Shown in pieces: positions 11,339-22,380 of a stretch of 64,000 nucleotides of DNA. The notes below the pieces were generated by a model that did no database searches, had not been told where the DNA came from, and worked only from the letters and a program-made list of their open reading frames with translations. The position numbers and the translations under genes were made by a program. Positions within the stretch are counted from its first letter, which is position 1, and each line of letters opens with the position of its first letter. Origin of the DNA: Carnegiea gigantea (taxonomy: Eukaryota; Streptophyta; Magnoliopsida; Caryophyllales; Cactaceae); the NCBI GenBank assembly GCA_029747015.1, contig JAKOGI010001274.1, positions 1-64,000 on the forward strand. Direction: 5' to 3'.

Positions 11339-12828
11339 CTATGGATCCCATTGAAAATTCTTCAAATCCTCGAAAGACTCATTTATGTAGGTTTCAGCCT
11401 TTTCTAAACTAGCTTTTGTGGCTACATCCATCACTTCAGTGGCATTAAGTATGTCAATCTGACCTTGCAAGTTAATGACTTCCCGCTTAGCTTCATGAAG
11501 CAAATGCTCACTGGCCGCTACTTGAGAGCTAAGATCTTTTCGCTGTTCTTCCAAAAGTTGAAGTTCTTTTAGCAGCTTCTGATGCCGCAATTCAACATGC
11601 TTTAGCACGGCCGTCGTCACTTCATAATGGCCGCCCTCTGTGTTCAGCCGACGGGAGGCCTCGTCAAGCTTACCTTGCACCTCCATGCGACAAGTATCAT
11701 GTTCTTCAGCAAATGTTCGATCGGAGTAGCTCTGTTGCAGGTCCTTGAAGTCACATGCTTGTTTGATCAACCCTTCAACCTTGCTCTCTAAAGGAGTGAG
11801 TCGACACCTCTTTGAGGAATAGTGGCATAAAGGCTGTCAAAATCGCTTTTAAGAGAAGGAAGCCCATCAAAAGGGGTGCGACACACATTGTCAAGTATGG
11901 CTTTACCAAATAATTATGCAGCATTCTTATCCACCTCCTTTATAACGGCTTCAGCATTGAAGACAGAAATTCTCCCTTGGGGAGCCCTCAAAGGGCGTTG
12001 TGGGTGAGGTACCAGTGAAGGCGCATTGACTCTACGGATGGACTCGACCTTATCATCATCCAGGGAACAAACACCTCGTAAGTCAACTAATCTCGACTCG
12101 CCGTTAAATAAATCATTACCAAATGATGGTATTCATCCAATCAATGGGAAGCATTGACTTCCCTATGACAGAGGAACATGTGCCAATTCCTCCTTGAAGT
12201 TCACATTATCACTTTCTCCCTGTTAAAAAAAAAAAAGAAGAAGAATAAAAACAAGAAAAAGAAGAGGAGATGTATACAGGGACGAAGAAGGTGATATACA
12301 CATTTGCAAAGAAATCATGTTTTTAAGAAAAGAAAAAGGAGTACCATGTATTCAGTAGGATTAGGTTCAGAATTGAGGATATCCATGATATTCTCAGCAC
12401 CTTCTGGGGGAAGCTCAATTACCCTTTCGGTAGTTGGCTTAAAAACTCCGATAGGTATCTCATCCTGACCATCCGCAACAAGATTAATCCCAGGTTTACA
12501 TTATGCCTATATGTCTCAACAGGTCGGAGATTTGAAGGGGTCCTTTAATCTTATTCATTACCTGTAGTAGTGGCGCAACGCTTTGAATAGGGATTCCAGG
12601 GATAGGCGTCACTAGGATGACAACATCTGCTCCTTGAATCGTGACACGGGAAGAACCATCCCCCATCAGCGGAACAGAAGGCTCTAAGGGCTTTCCAGAA
12701 CAAACAATCTTCAACTTGGGTTTAGAACCAAGTTTGCCTTCATCCTTTGAAGTGTTCGTGTCCAATAAATCACTTCGTTTTCTCTTAGAATCACTGGCAT
12801 GTGGACTGCAAGTCGAGGAAATGAACAT
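11339..12828 (-). pseudogene. C-terminal coiled-coil part of antisense PMD ORF
   Basis: The 143-codon frame at 11339-11770 is rich in E, K, L, Q and A with heptad-like spacing (for example LKHVELRHQKLLKELQLLEE), i.e. a predicted coiled coil. A second frame at 12496-12828, Ser/Pro-rich, lies in the same frame as the PMD core upstream of it. Plant mobile domain proteins of transposons commonly end in a linker and a coiled coil (family knowledge). Between the two pieces (11771-12495) the frame is broken and low-complexity (A-rich at 12222-12345). It reads opposite to pol. Confidence 0.6.
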
Positions 12829-12900
12829 CTTGGACCACCATTCACGAAATGCACGAGTGGTATTTCTCTCGAGTAAATTGCATCGCCTAGGAAGTAAGAC

Positions 12901-14208
12901 TTAAGAACCTGTTCCATAGCGCGTAAGTGTCTGGTGATAACAAAGCATTATTTCTAGATCAGGAAGATTATCAAAGTCTAGATATGTAGGAACATCCTGA
13001 TAGAAGCCGAATTGTCTACTGAATCGGTCGGGGCAGTAGTGCTCCATGACAAAGTTGTCCTCATAACAGTAAGAGACAAAACTCGAACGAATGCTGACAA
13101 AGTAAGCGAAGTCATCTCTCGATAGCTTGTCGTCGTCCACAAGAGTCTCCTTCAGTCGGTTGATGATGGATGAATGCCAGCGAAAGCCCCTCTTAGAACC
13201 GATAAGTTCCTTGGCCTCTTCAAGCTGAAACGACTTGGCTTGACCAATGTCGCCAAACTTCACCATGCCTGGACTGGAGAAAGCCTCACCAACTAGCTCG
13301 CATACATCGAAGTTCTTGGCTAACCAAGCATAAAGGAAATGGGCAGGAAAATATCCCCCACCTCTACCAGGATGACAAGAACGCGAAATCTCATTGAGTC
13401 CCTTGTAGATACTCCCAAGAATAGCAGTAGGGAGGCAGTACCCCACACTTGAGGCCATGAATGAGGCAACGCTGAAAGTGTCGGGGTGTATGCAACCAGC
13501 ATCTCTAACTGGCAAGATGAATATGCATAGCTAACAGGAGAGAAATGCAGCTAGAAAAGTCTCAGTACGTTGGCCTATGGCCACTCCCAGCTTGTCAAAA
13601 ATGACCTAACAATCACCCCAACCACGGGCTCCTGCGTCGATAATGAAAGACAATATTCCTGGATGAGGGATCCGGTTGTCTTGATCAGGCTTCCTAGCAA
13701 TATGGTACTTGTTGCGTCCTCAAAACCAGAAGGCAATCAATTGCTTTATGGTTGGCTTACCCTTGCGACCTTGCATAAGCTTGTGGTAAGCAGCAAATAG
13801 ATAACTACAACTCAGCGAAAGCTTATTTGTGAGTTCCCGTTGGATAGGAACAACTTCATCATAAAGACACCCTGAAAGTGGTAGCCCGAGGAAGCTGTAA
13901 ATATTAAAGATAGATAATGACACCTCGCCTTTAGAAGTATGCAATGTGTTCATTTCAGGACACCAATGCTCGCACACTGCTCGGATGAGGTTCGAGCACC
14001 GATCATAAAGGAAAAGCGAAGCATACAAAGCATCAAGTAGATGAAAGGTTGTGAGTTTATCCTTGCAACGAACGAGGATATCCTCTAACCACTCCCAATA
14101 AAGCGGTTTGTAAGAAAATTCCCCATGCAGCGGTAACTTAGCCCATGATTTGCGCTCGGACTCTATATCATGACGTAGCAGTTGGTAAGAGGGGAGGTTC
14201 TCTTTCAT
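12901..14208 (-). pseudogene. Antisense plant mobile domain (PMD) ORF of the first Tat element
   Basis: Two frames in the same phase carry the hallmark PMD pattern. 13720-14208: YWEWLEDILVRCKDKL, a Y/F-rich helix, CEHWCPEMNTLHTSKGEVSL and LGLPLSGCLYDEVVP. 12901-13515: GGYFPAHFLYAWLAKNF, a DYFVSIRS-like strand (YFVSIRSSFVSYCYED) and RFSRQFGFYQDVP. PMD is a plant domain found in MAIN/MAIL-type nuclear proteins and in transposons; its molecular activity is unclear. The ~200 bp between the frames contains stops, so this copy is dead. It lies between pol and the 3' LTR, on the opposite strand, exactly as in the second Tat element. Confidence 0.85.
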
Positions 14209-14605
14209 GTTAATGTGAGTAGAGAGAAAAAAACGTCTTGTCTGTCTTCAGATTCTCCGTGGACCACCAAGGAAGGATCGGAGGACCTCTAGCACAATCA
14301 GACTTGCACAAGAACGTTACACGATTGCGGAGAGGCAACTTTGTCTCTTCCCCATTTACGTCATTTTCACTGGGTTGGATGTGTAGATAGCATCGCTCGC
14401 TAGTGATTTTGTCCATAAAAGTGATCATCTTGAATAAATCCTGCATTGATAGCAGAAATAAAGAAAATTGAATTGGAGTTATCACAAGGGCAGTCGTAGC
14501 AATCTAATAATCGAATGAGGACTAAAGAAAAAAAAATTCTTAGACATGGAAGCACTAAAGAACCAAAAAAAAAGGGCACAAATGCAAGCAAGGGCTCTTC
14601 ATCAG
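14209..14605 (-). other. 5' side of the antisense PMD ORF
   Basis: Short minus-strand frames (14210-14485) read upstream of the PMD core but show no domain I can name. By analogy with the second element, where the PMD frame starts ~700 codons upstream of the coiled coil, this could be the N-terminal coding part plus leader. An A-rich tract is at 14526-14575. Confidence 0.35.
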
Positions 14606-15180
14606 TCAAATTCGCCTCTTGAGAACTTTAGCATTCGGAAGGTCGTCTTAGGAGGAAATTCAAGGTTAACCCATTGATGTACCCAAAAGGGTTAGACATT
14701 CAAAGGTTAACCGGTACTAAATCAAATTTGCCTATTGAGAACTTTTGCCTTTGGAAGGTCGCCTTAGGAGGAAATTCAAGGTTAACCCATTGATGCATCC
14801 AAAGGGTTAAACATTCAAAGGCTAACCGGTATCCAATCAAATTCGCCTCTTGAGAATTTTCGCCTTTGGGAAGTTCACCTTAGGAGGGTTCAAGGTTAAC
14901 CCGTTAATGCACCCAAAAGGGTTAAACATTCAAAGGTTAACCGATACTAAATTGAATTCGCCTCTTAAGAATTTTTGTCTTTGGAAAGTTCACCTTAGGA
15001 GGATTCAAGGTTAACCCATTGATGCACCCAGAAAGGTTAAACATTCAAAGGTTAACCGATATTGAATCAAAGTCGACTTGTAGAGAATTTTCACCTTTGA
15101 GAAGTTCGCCTTAAGAAGATTCAAGGTCAACCCATTGATGCACCCAAAGGGCTAAGCATTCAAAGGTTAACTACAACAAA
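14606..15180. repeat. Tandem repeat, five copies of ~115 bp with GGTTAACC palindromes
   Basis: Copies start near 14606, 14722, 14837, 14952 and 15067 (periods 116, 115, 115, 115). Each unit contains TCAAATTCGCCTCTTGAGAA, a CCTTAGGAGG-like block, AAGGTTAACCCATTGATG and AAAGGTTAACCGG. That gives two GGTTAACC palindromes per unit; three of the ten sites are mutated (copies 2 and 5). The array sits between the antisense PMD ORF and the 3' LTR, so it is upstream of the PMD ORF in its own direction. There are no unique spacers, so it is not CRISPR-like. Confidence 0.9.
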
Positions 15181-15803
15181 TTACTGGAGATTCCAACAAG
15201 AAACAAATGACTAGCAATATTGTATGGATTTGCAAAATGACATTCATACAAATAAAAAAGGAAAAGGAGGTAGATTGAGACAAACAAGCTAAAAAATACA
15301 AGTTTTGGTTTCATATCTGTATTATCTAAGGCACAAAAGGAGGTAATTTCTAAAAAAAAGGGCAAACACAGCAGATGAAGAAAGCAGAAGAAAGCAGTGC
15401 ATGAGGGAAATTAAGGGCTGCACAATTACCCTCAAGTGTTGCTTTGCTAAACTGTTGACAATGCATTCTTTGGTTTCAGTTTGGTTCGCCCACTTCACTG
15501 CTGCACGTAAAGAGAAAGGAAAAAGAACGATTAAAAGAAGCATTAATACAGAACAAAAAGAGCACTAAAGTGAAGTAAAGGCATTGAAAGGAAATTGATG
15601 GCCGTGAAAAGGAATCCCACACTCACAGTAGTATATTAAAGGGCTTTGTCTCAAGGCATTAGTTACGAAGTGAAGCTTCCCAGCAACAAGCCAAAAAAAA
15701 AATAGTAAATCTTCAAGGCACAAGCCTCAGCACAGGGAATTCGAGAAGTCAAGGAGAGAGAAGAAGAAGAAGAAGAAGAAGAAGAAGAAGAAAAAGAGGA
15801 GCA
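15181..15803. other. Unassigned element-internal region with (AAG)n tract
   Basis: A-rich sequence without a recognised domain. An AAG trinucleotide run covers about 15759-15795. It is probably part of the retrotransposon's untranslated region between the tandem repeats and the LTR. Confidence 0.45.
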
Positions 15804-16142
15804 TTACCTATACTTTTCCTCCTGAGCAAATTGGAATTCGTGAGTATAGTGGTACAATTTTGTCTCCACAAGACTATATGTTATATATATTAGGCCGATG
15901 GTATAAAAATCAAGATCTAATTTGATACATTCTAAAAAACTTATGGGCGTAGTACGCGCTAACAGAAAGCGTAAATCTTCTGCATTGAATAAAATATTTT
16001 GTTCAGGCAAGTTTCTTATTCCAAATCGAAGAAAGAATCCTGAAGTTTTTTCTTTGAGTATATCAATCAAATTTATTGATATATTCAATTTGAGTGAAAA
16101 AAAAAAGAAAAAAAAAAGGATGACCAATAAATTGGTTCGCAA
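15804..16142 (-). other. Unidentified 112-codon open frame
   Basis: An uninterrupted minus-strand frame with a hydrophobic Phe-rich start and residues such as FLRFGIRNLPEQ and FQFAQEEKYR. A plus-strand frame also reads well across 15804-15920 (PPEQIGIREYSGTILSPQDY). The AT-rich composition and double coding look resembles organelle DNA or a captured fragment, but I do not recognise the gene. It lies just before the LTR-like sequence. Confidence 0.3.
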
Positions 16143-16288
16143 CTTTTATTGAAAACCCTATCAAGTCAAGAATTTCGACCTGAGTACTACATAGTTAGGG
16201 TTGTGTAGATCTCCGCATTCAAATTCCGAGACCCATCCACACCAAATATTCCAAGATCATGGGTGCGGCCAACTCTCGAGGAGACATT

Positions 16289-16876
16289 TGTAGAATGCAA
16301 ATTTTTGCTAGCCAATCAAGACCTGCCACGTGGAAAGAAATAAATACTTTTATTTTTAGCCAACTACAGCACGCTACATGTTAAATTAATTACGGCATTC
16401 CATTAAATATAAAATACTTATTAGAAATGTATGCGGCCAATTAAAAATTGCCACATGGAATAAATGATGCAGAAAATAAATTATTATTCCTTTTAATAGA
16501 GACGAGAAGGAAAACCCTAACTCCGACTTCTCTATAAAAAGGGAGTTAACCCCCTCATTCAAGGGTCGGCATTTTTTATAAGAACTCTCAAGAACTCAAG
16601 ACTTTTCTCTGGTAGAAGACAAGAAGAACTCCAAATACGTGCCGTCTATGCATGGAGACTAAATCATATCTTGATAGAGATTAAGCCTCTTAGGTCCTCT
16701 CTCAAGATCAAATTCATTCAAGTCTATTCAGGGAGATTGAATCAGAGGATTTATTATACTTGTTCTTGTAATAATTATACAGAGATTGTACCCATTCTTT
16801 GATATAAATATAAAAATTCACTTTGTTGCTCAATTTCTTGTCTAATTGATTGCAGGCTCGAAATTTGTGTTTACAG
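16289..16876 (+). repeat. Probable 3' LTR of the first Tat element
   Basis: Ends TTTGTGTTTACA at 16876, a typical TG...CA LTR terminus, and contains a strong TATA box TCTCTATAAAAAGGGAG (16529-16545) followed by a leader and TTCTTGTAATAA-like poly(A) region (near 16763). A candidate 5' terminus is TGTAGAATGC at ~16289, after a purine-rich GAGGAGACATT. No second copy exists in the window to prove the boundaries. Confidence 0.5.
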
Positions 16877-17310
16877 TATGATTTAGTTTACATTTTTAGT
16901 TTAATTACTATTTTTTTCAATCCCTATAATTAATTTGGTCATTAGTGCTTATTAATGCTTATAGTTCTAAAATGTGTTGTCATCTAGGACATTAACTAAT
17001 CAAAAATTTTCATTTTACTTTAAACGCTACTTCAACTGCCACGTGTCAAAATCACACCATTCGCACTAATTTTACCAATATGCATATCCTTCTCATGGGA
17101 GCATATACTCTCAAGAGCCACATTAGCAAATATATATTAAAAAATTAATATATGATAAAACACATATGAAAAATATATACACGTGGACAATAAGAGCATG
17201 TGCTCACATAAGTATATAAGAAATTGCGCAATTTTACATATTTCCTATGTATATTATCTTGACTTAGATTGTCTTATATTATAGCATAGGAGCAATTATA
17301 AATCAACTCA
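16877..17310. other. AT-rich sequence, nothing recognised
   Basis: AT-rich DNA between the LTR-like sequence and the tRNA. It has no long frame on either strand and no repeat boundary that I can define. Confidence 0.5.
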
Positions 17311-17381
17311 GTTGTTGTAGTATAGTGGTGAGTATTCCGTCTGTCATGCGGGTGACCCGGGTTTGATTCCCAGCAACGGTG
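17311..17381 (+). tRNA. tRNA-Asp (GTC), diverged, possible pseudogene
   Basis: Closely follows plant tRNA-Asp: GTTGTTGTAGTATAGTGGTG start, anticodon loop CTGTCAT with GTC anticodon, and T-arm GGGTTTGATTCCC. Internal A and B boxes are recognisable. It has one base fewer than the usual 72 (lost in the anticodon stem, CCGT for CCCGC), several G-T pairs in the acceptor stem, and a C-A mismatch in the T stem. It may still fold, but these changes suggest reduced or lost function. No intron. Confidence 0.8.
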
Positions 17382-17865
17382 AAATAATGTTTTTGCTCAC
17401 TGACGTCGGTCAAAAAGGTTGCCCTGCCTAAATGCTTCTCTGATTTTTTTAAAGTTTTATTATGTACTCAAAATTTCGAACATCTCAGTATGAGAATGGA
17501 GCGAAAAACAATGGAAGTGAAGGGGCATGAGGAATAGCATGACTAGTGAAATTCTCCGATTGCAAATGATGGGTGGGTAAATCCATAACCTCTTCTAATA
17601 CCACAATGCTGCGTCAAGAATCAGGGTTTTTTGTTATGCACTTAACATTTCATTAAACTATAGTTTTGCAGTTTTTCGTTAATTTTTCCCCTTTCGTTTG
17701 TGACGAGTGCAATATTTTCGTGATCTGAGCTCTTTTGTGGCTAACTAGGTCTTTCTTAGTTGTCGAATTTGAGAATCCATTATGAATTGGCTCGAGATCG
17801 CTTGACCTTGCCTACTAAGATAGAAATGATGATTGAGAGTTTATTCAAAACAATGCTTATAGTTG
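17382..17865. other. Unassigned AT-rich intergenic DNA
   Basis: No coding or repeat signature seen. It ends at the target duplication of the MITE that starts at 17874. Confidence 0.5.
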
Positions 17866-17873
17866 TAGACTTA

Positions 17874-18380
17874 GGGCTGACAAAAATCTATCCAATCTGA
17901 TTAACTGAATTTGTCCGATCCAGAAAAAAACTGGGTACGCTCATAAAATTTATGTTCGAATCTAAAATTCGGACAAACGGTCATGTCCGAAATTAAATCT
18001 GAATCACGTTTGGGTTGTTCGGATTTTTGAACCATTTCAGGTTCGGACAAATCCGAACAATCGAACAACTGGGTACGAATATCGGACAACTACGTTTATG
18101 TGTAATTTCGGTCCAAATTCTCTAGAAATTTTCATAAAAACACGTCAGACAATCGGGTTGGGACATTGAAAAATTGGGTTCGGATTCAGGTTTGGTCACA
18201 TGAAATTTCGGCCAGAATGTCCAAAAAACATATCATAAATTTGGGCATTCGAACAATCAGATCCGAACATTGGACATTTAGGTCTAGGTTCATGTCTGAC
18301 CAAAGTGTTCGATTCATAATCCGAACAACGTCTAATTTGTCCGCACTCGAATCGACCCGAACCCAAATTTTTGCCAGTCC
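17874..18380. mobile_element. hAT-type MITE (507 bp)
   Basis: Termini GGGCTGACAAAAATC and the inverted TTTTTGCCAGTCC form an imperfect terminal inverted repeat. TAGACTTA (17866-17873) and TAGACTTG (18381-18388) flank it as an 8-bp target duplication with one mismatch; 8 bp is diagnostic of hAT. The interior is rich in TCCGAA/TTCGGA repeats and has no transposase, so it is non-autonomous. The short frames inside are not genes. Confidence 0.75.
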
Positions 18381-18599
18381 TAGACTTGTAGTAGTATTAT
18401 AGTATATACGATAAGATTGTGTGATGCCTATCCTCACTGGAACCTTGCTTTAGGTATTTTGTAGTGTCGTTGCGAGATAGTTGTTGAATATGATGCTTCC
18501 AGTATCATAACCCTCTAGAACATATCCAGAAACTTTTATTTTTGATCTCAATCTATTATTGTCTTCTTTATAATTGATCATATCATGCCTCCTCGATAA

Positions 18600-21500
18600 A
18601 TTTGCTTTATTAGAGCGTCAAAGGGCCTACAAAATGTTTGGAGAACACTTGAGTATGGGTGTTTTGTGATTCAACCTAAAAAGCGAGCAGGAGGGCTTGC
18701 TTTACTGTGGCCAGTGGGAGTTGATGTTTCTGTTCAATCTTATACGGCTCACCATGTGGATGCTAAGGTGATGTCTGACAGGAGAAAGTTCCGTGTCACA
18801 GGTATGTATGGGTGGTCAGAGGGTCATATGAAGAAATACACATGGGACCTTTTGGACCACCTGGGCAATGAAAATACGTTACCTTGGGTCGTTTTTGGTG
18901 ATTTTAACGGGGTGTTATTCCCTTCTGAAAAGAAGGGTGGCAATGGCTTTGATTTTTAGGTGGCTTTTGATTTTATGGCGGTGTTGGATAGGAAGGACCT
19001 TCATGGCATGGGGTATAATGGGTACCGTTTCACGTAGAGTAATGGTAGGGAGTACGAGGAACATATTAAGGGACTTGACCGGTTCTTGTGTAATGACGAG
19101 TGGAGTCTCCTCTGGCCCACTAGTAGGGTTACTAACATTATTTGGGAAGGCTCTGATCATTATCCAATCATGCTTGACACGAAGCCACAAACTGAAGAAA
19201 GGGACCATGTGGTGAAGTTTGAAGCGGTGTGGACCAAAGAGCACACTTTCCGAGATGTTGTCCGCAATACTTAGGGTGAGATTGCAGGAGTGTACGAGTC
19301 CATTTCTGATTGGTTTATGGCGTGTGGGGAGGCTTTTCGTGCTTAGGGCAAAGATAACTTTGGCAACTTGGCTGGCAAGGTTAAAAATTTTTCATAAACG
19401 CTTTCAAGAGCTGTGTAAGGCTAATACCCAAGGGCAAAACATGCAGCAAATCCAAGAGATGGAAAAGGAACTCCAAGAGACAGCTCAACTCAATGAAATT
19501 TTTTGGGCTCAAAGAGCCCATCATGCTGCTATTAAGAAGGCAACCAAGACACGGGTTTCTTTCATGCTTGAGTTAAACAGCAGCGAAAGAGAAACACTAT
19601 TCGTACGCTATGCAATCATCATGGGGTCTTCCAGTCGGGCCAAACGGCTGTGCAAAATATTGTCATTTCCTATTTTGATGATATTTTCCACTCAATGTCA
19701 CGATGCTTTGATGATCTCTCTTTTGAAGAGTTACAGGGTAAAGTCTCTATGAAGGATGGTCTGTGGCTCACTCGCCCATATACACGGCAGGAGGTGGAAA
19801 GTGCCCTCAACCAGATGGCCCTGACGAAGGCTCCGGGTCCAGATGGGTTCTGTGCTCTTTTCTACCATAAATTCTGGGATGTGTTAGGCAATGACATTTG
19901 CGATGTAGTCCTAGGCGTCCTCAATGGTGGCCTGATGCTGAAGGATATGAACCACACTATTATTTCTTTGATCCCTAAGACAAAAACTCCTGAGACTATG
20001 AAAGAACTTTGCCAGATAAGCTTATGCAACGTCACTTACAAGCTAATCTCCAAGGTTATGGCTAACAGGCTTAAGAAGATTCTTCCCAAGATAATTGATA
20101 TCAAGCAATCTGCCTCTGTACCGGGTTGATTAATCTTTGATAATTTCTTGGTGGCTTTCGAAGCCTTTCATGCTGTGAAGAAAAAGAAAGGTGGGAGGAA
20201 GGGCTGGATGGCGGCCAAGATTGACATGACTAAAGCGTATGATCGAGTGGAGTGGGCATTTTTGGATTAGTCTTATTGTCAAATGCGTGAGCTCGATCAC
20301 TTTCTCTTTCTTTGTTAATGGCACCACAGTGGGTTCGGTTAAACCAAGTAGAGGAATTAGGCAAGGTGACCCACTATCAACTTATCTTTTTCTTTTGGTT
20401 TCTGAAGGCTTGTCAGCAATTCTACATAAAGCTTGTAGAGATAAAAAAAACTCCATGGTATAAGTATTTGCCATGGAGCTCCTGTAATCTCGCACTTGTT
20501 GCTCACTGATGATAGCCTATTATTCATGAGGGCCTCACTGAATAAAGCTATTGCTTTACGGGATGTTCTGTATGTTTTTGAGCGACTCTCAGAATAGCAG
20601 GTCAATTTTGAGAATTCGGAACTCTATTTTAGTGGTAATGTATCCTAGGACTCAAAATCCAACATTAAGGTTAGCTTAGGGATGTCCAAGATGGGTAAGA
20701 AGAATAAATACCTTGGCCTCCTCTATTTTTAGGCAGATCAAAGAAGGCTGTTCTGGAACTTCTAAAAAAGAAGGTATGGAACAAAGTCAATGGGTGGAAA
20801 GAAAAGCTCCTATCACAAGCCGATCTGGAAGTTCTGATCAAATCGGTTTTTCAACCTATTCCCACCTTTGCTATGAGCGTTTTTCTCCTGCCTTCATATT
20901 TTTGTGATGACATTAGAAGTATGATTAGCCGTTTTTGGTGGTCTGGCACTTCAGATAGTAAGGGCATGCAGTGGGTATGGTGGGAGTGACTATGTGCACC
21001 TAAAAAGCAAGAGGGATTAGGCTTCAGGGAGATGGTGCCTTTCGACCTTGCGCTGCTAGCGAAACAAGTGTGGTGGATGCTCGTTAATCCTGAGTCGTTG
21101 GCAGCTTGTGTCCTCAAGGCAAGATACTTTCCTCAGGGAGATGTTCTCACAGCAGGTCTTGGGTATAACCCAAGCTTCATTTGGCGTAGCTTGATTGCGG
21201 GCAGGGAGTTGTTGCTTAAAGGGTTGGGGTGGACTATTAGTAATAGAGAAATGGTAAGAATTTGGAAGGATAAATGGGTGCTGAATTATGGGAACTTTTT
21301 TATAGGGTGGCCATCGGTGGGGCAGGAGGATAGGAAGGTTAAGGATTTGATGGATAATGGAGAGGCGAGCTGGAACGAAGTGCGAGTGAGGCCTACATTT
21401 GATACGAGTTTGGCAGATGCAATCTTGTCAATCTATTTGAGCCCTCGTAGGCTAGCAGACCGTGCATGGTGGTTATTTACTAAGCACGGGGATTACACTG

Positions 21501-22380
21501 TTAGGTCGGGCTATCATGTGGCATGTATGGGGTGGGAAACTTCTTCTTCTGTTAGCATGGGGAGCAAAAGCATATGGGGTGTCATTTGGGCTTTAAAGGT
21601 ACACCCTTGTGTCCGAAACTTCATGTGGAAATTTGCATATAATATTCTGCCTACTAAATTGAATTTGGTACGTAGACACTGTTGTGTTGATGCTATGTGT
21701 GGGATATGTCCAAGAGTTAAGGAAAATGCTTACCATATTTTTATTGGATGCTAATGGGTGAAGGGTGTGTGGGAGGTCCTAGCATTCCAGGACGTGTGTA
21801 AGGTGCAAGGACGGAATACAAGTGATTGGTTTGGTAATGTTGTCTCTAGGCTGGGAGAGGAGAGTGGAGCATTGTGTGCTTATGGGCTTTGGAGTATATA
21901 GTGGGCTCAGAATGATTGGATTTTTAACAACTGCTGTTTGGATTCGGATTTTGTGGCTCAGAGGGCAAGACAGGGTTGTTGTGAATACTCTCAAGTGATG
22001 GCTAAGAAGGGCAAAAGGGTGCGCCAAGAAAGAAGTCATAGGCGGGGTCTTCCAGGTGGGATTAAGATTCATTGCGATGCAGGGTTTGATCATGTCCTTG
22101 GCAAAACTGGGTTGGGGTGTGTAGCTTGAAAGGAGGACGGTGTGTTTGTTTGGGCGACTAATAAGCGACTAGATAGCATTAAATCTGCTGAGGAAGGCGA
22201 GGCTCGCGCTGTAGGTTGGGGGATTGAGCTGGCGGAGTCCAAGAGACTAGTGAATTATGTGATTGAAAATGACTCATTGAAGGTGGTCAAGGCTATTAAG
22301 CAAGCTATTGCAGGCTATGGGGTGGCTTCATTTCAACTTCAAGATGTCACCTATCAATTCAACTCTAGTAAGGTGAAGGT
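18600..22380 (+). mobile_element. L1-like LINE, truncated at both ends
   Basis: Contains, in order, an endonuclease/exonuclease/phosphatase domain, reverse transcriptase, a zf-RVT type zinc-finger region and an RNase H domain, the standard ORF2 order of plant L1-like LINEs with RNase H. ORF1 and the 5' UTR are absent and the RNase H domain stops short at the 18S junction, with no 3' UTR or poly-A tail. The ends are therefore not normal retrotransposition ends, at least at the 3' side. Upstream, 18389-18599 holds nothing recognisable. Confidence 0.85.
18660..22380 (+). pseudogene. LINE ORF2 (EN-RT-RNase H), decayed
   Basis: Endonuclease part 18660-19280: GGLALLWPVGVDV, LPWVVFGDFNGVL and GSDHYPIML (the catalytic SDH motif). 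RT 19650-20650: KAPGPDGFCALFYHKFWD, HTIISLIPKTKTPE, ISLCNVTYKLISKVMANRLK, then GIRQGDPLSTYLFLL in another frame and LLTDDSLLF (TDD in place of the usual ADD) near 20500-20525. zf-RVT part: HPCVRNFMWKFAYNILPT and C..C..H..C residues near 21600-21755. RNase H: IKIHCDAGFDHV (near 22062) and a final frame 22142-22387. Stops and frameshifts occur throughout, for example at 18957, 19035 and 20127. Confidence 0.85.

Larger units (their letters stand above)
6986..16876 (+). mobile_element. Tat-lineage Ty3/gypsy retrotransposon, 5'-truncated
   Basis: Retains a decayed pol (RT, RNase H, second RNase H, integrase), a minus-strand plant-mobile-domain ORF between pol and the 3' end, a 115-bp tandem repeat and a probable 3' LTR. 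The second RNase H-like domain after the usual one is characteristic of the Tat group (Ogre/Retand relatives). There is no 5' LTR, gag or protease: the sequence begins directly at the 25S break. A short frame at 7051-7203 looks like the acidic protease-RT linker. The outer right limit is set by the LTR-like sequence ending TTTGTGTTTACA at 16876 and is uncertain. Confidence 0.75.

Noticed and set aside
14606..15180. Possible CRISPR-like array
   Set aside because: The whole 115-bp unit is repeated with no unique spacers, and the organism is a plant.
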